DNA from: Planctomycetota bacterium
GTDB lineage: Bacteria; Planctomycetota; Phycisphaerae; WQYP01
Length of the DNA stretch: 6,716 nucleotides
Assembly: GCA_021785155.1 (NCBI GenBank)
Contig: JAJYGE010000114.1
Location: 1 to 6,716 of the forward strand
Reading direction: 5' to 3'
A program made the position numbers and the translations under genes. Shown one piece after another: positions 6,169-6,716 of the stretch (its first letter is position 1; every line of letters begins with the position of its first letter). The notes below the pieces were generated by a model, which was given only the letters and a program-made list of their open reading frames with translations, was not told the DNA's origin and made no database searches.

Positions 6169-6716
6169 ATGTTCAAATCGAACTCGCCTGACCATATTCT
6201 TTATGCCCACATAGCCACCGCTGGCGGCCAATGCGTGATGTTGTGGAACAACAAAAGCGGGCGAACACAGCGGCTGTTACGTGTGTACCCGGTCTGTCCT
6301 GATGCCAAGAGGGTGCTGCGCGCAATTCGCGCCGAATATCCGCAGGCCAAATTGTTTAACAACGAATTGCCGACATGGTTAAAATCCCCGGGTCGATTTC
6401 TCATGGCATATTATTCCGGGGACAGAAACGCCGCAGCACGGGCGCAACTTGGCCGGGCCTGGATCAACAAACATCTCGACTGGTCAAGCCAAACCGAATT
6501 CGCACGCCAGGTTCTGATGGCAACTTGCTCCATCAAACCGGGTACCACGGCTTCTTACGGTCAGTTGGCCCGCCACATTGGACGCCCCCGCGCAGCGCGT
6601 GCCGTCGGGGGAGCCTTGGCCCGCAACCCCTGGCCGGTAATTATTCCATGCCACCGTGTCATCGGCACTGACGGCTCCATGACCGGATTTTCCGGCTATG
6701 GAGATGTATCCGCCAA
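6169..6716 (+). CDS. ogt: Methylated-DNA-[protein]-cysteine S-methyltransferase (3' end missing)
   Basis: This enzyme repairs O6-alkylguanine (and O4-alkylthymine) in DNA by moving the alkyl group irreversibly to its own Cys, a single-use reaction. In view are 182 codons with no stop; the frame runs off the edge. The C-terminal domain is clear: GTTASYGQLA (125-134) with the Tyr of the family's SY motif, AARAVGGAL (142-150) with the Arg finger at 144, Asn153 of the hinge, and PCHRVI with the acceptor Cys161, then a Gly-rich stretch. The catalytic Glu that follows the Cys in relatives would lie outside the window. The N-terminal domain (about 1-105) is poorly conserved, and the Cys sits about 20 residues later than in E. 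coli Ogt or human MGMT. There is no HTH or Ada-type metal-binding region, so it is Ogt-like, not Ada. The 49-base gap after the pump shows no terminator, so read-through is possible. The symbol is by family; the enzyme class is secure. Confidence 0.93.
   Translation, partial: MFKSNSPDHILYAHIATAGGQCVMLWNNKSGRTQRLLRVYPVCPDAKRVLRAIRAEYPQAKLFNNELPTWLKSPGRFLMAYYSGDRNAAARAQLGRAWINKHLDWSSQTEFARQVLMATCSIKPGTTASYGQLARHIGRPRAARAVGGALARNPWPVIIPCHRVIGTDGSMTGFSGYGDVSA

Overview
This window holds a complete tripartite RND drug-efflux locus of a Gram-negative bacterium, followed by a DNA alkylation-repair gene that runs off the right edge. An outer-membrane lipoprotein channel and an inner-membrane proton-driven pump require a two-membrane envelope. 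Base composition is moderate, roughly half G+C, and even across the genes, so nothing suggests recent transfer. The phylum cannot be told from the sequence alone.

Layout. Positions 1-39 appear to be the first 13 codons of a gene on the minus strand, with a textbook ribosome site and a hairpin folded over its start codon. Positions 53 to about 300 are a divergent control region. It contains a strong sigma70-type promoter (193-221) firing rightward and a leader of about 70 bases. Next come three same-strand genes with gaps of only 20 and 18 bases: an outer-membrane factor (about 301-1878), a periplasmic adaptor (1899-2999) and an HAE-1 family RND pump (3018-6119). After a 49-base gap with no visible terminator, an O6-alkylguanine-DNA alkyltransferase begins at 6169. 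Its acceptor Cys is present, but its 3' end lies outside the window.

How they work together. The pump captures substrates in the periplasm and inner membrane and is driven by protons. The adaptor bridges it to the outer-membrane channel, which opens to the outside. All three parts of one complex are encoded together, so no other locus need supply a channel. Substrates cannot be read from sequence; multidrug or solvent export is the family expectation. The divergent gene could be a local regulator, but only 13 codons are visible.

The core is a well-known type of system, and I found no evidence of a new one. The points most worth a second look are at the left end: the divergent gene start with its start-codon hairpin, and the promoter lying across the first candidate start codons of the channel gene, which makes its real translation start uncertain.
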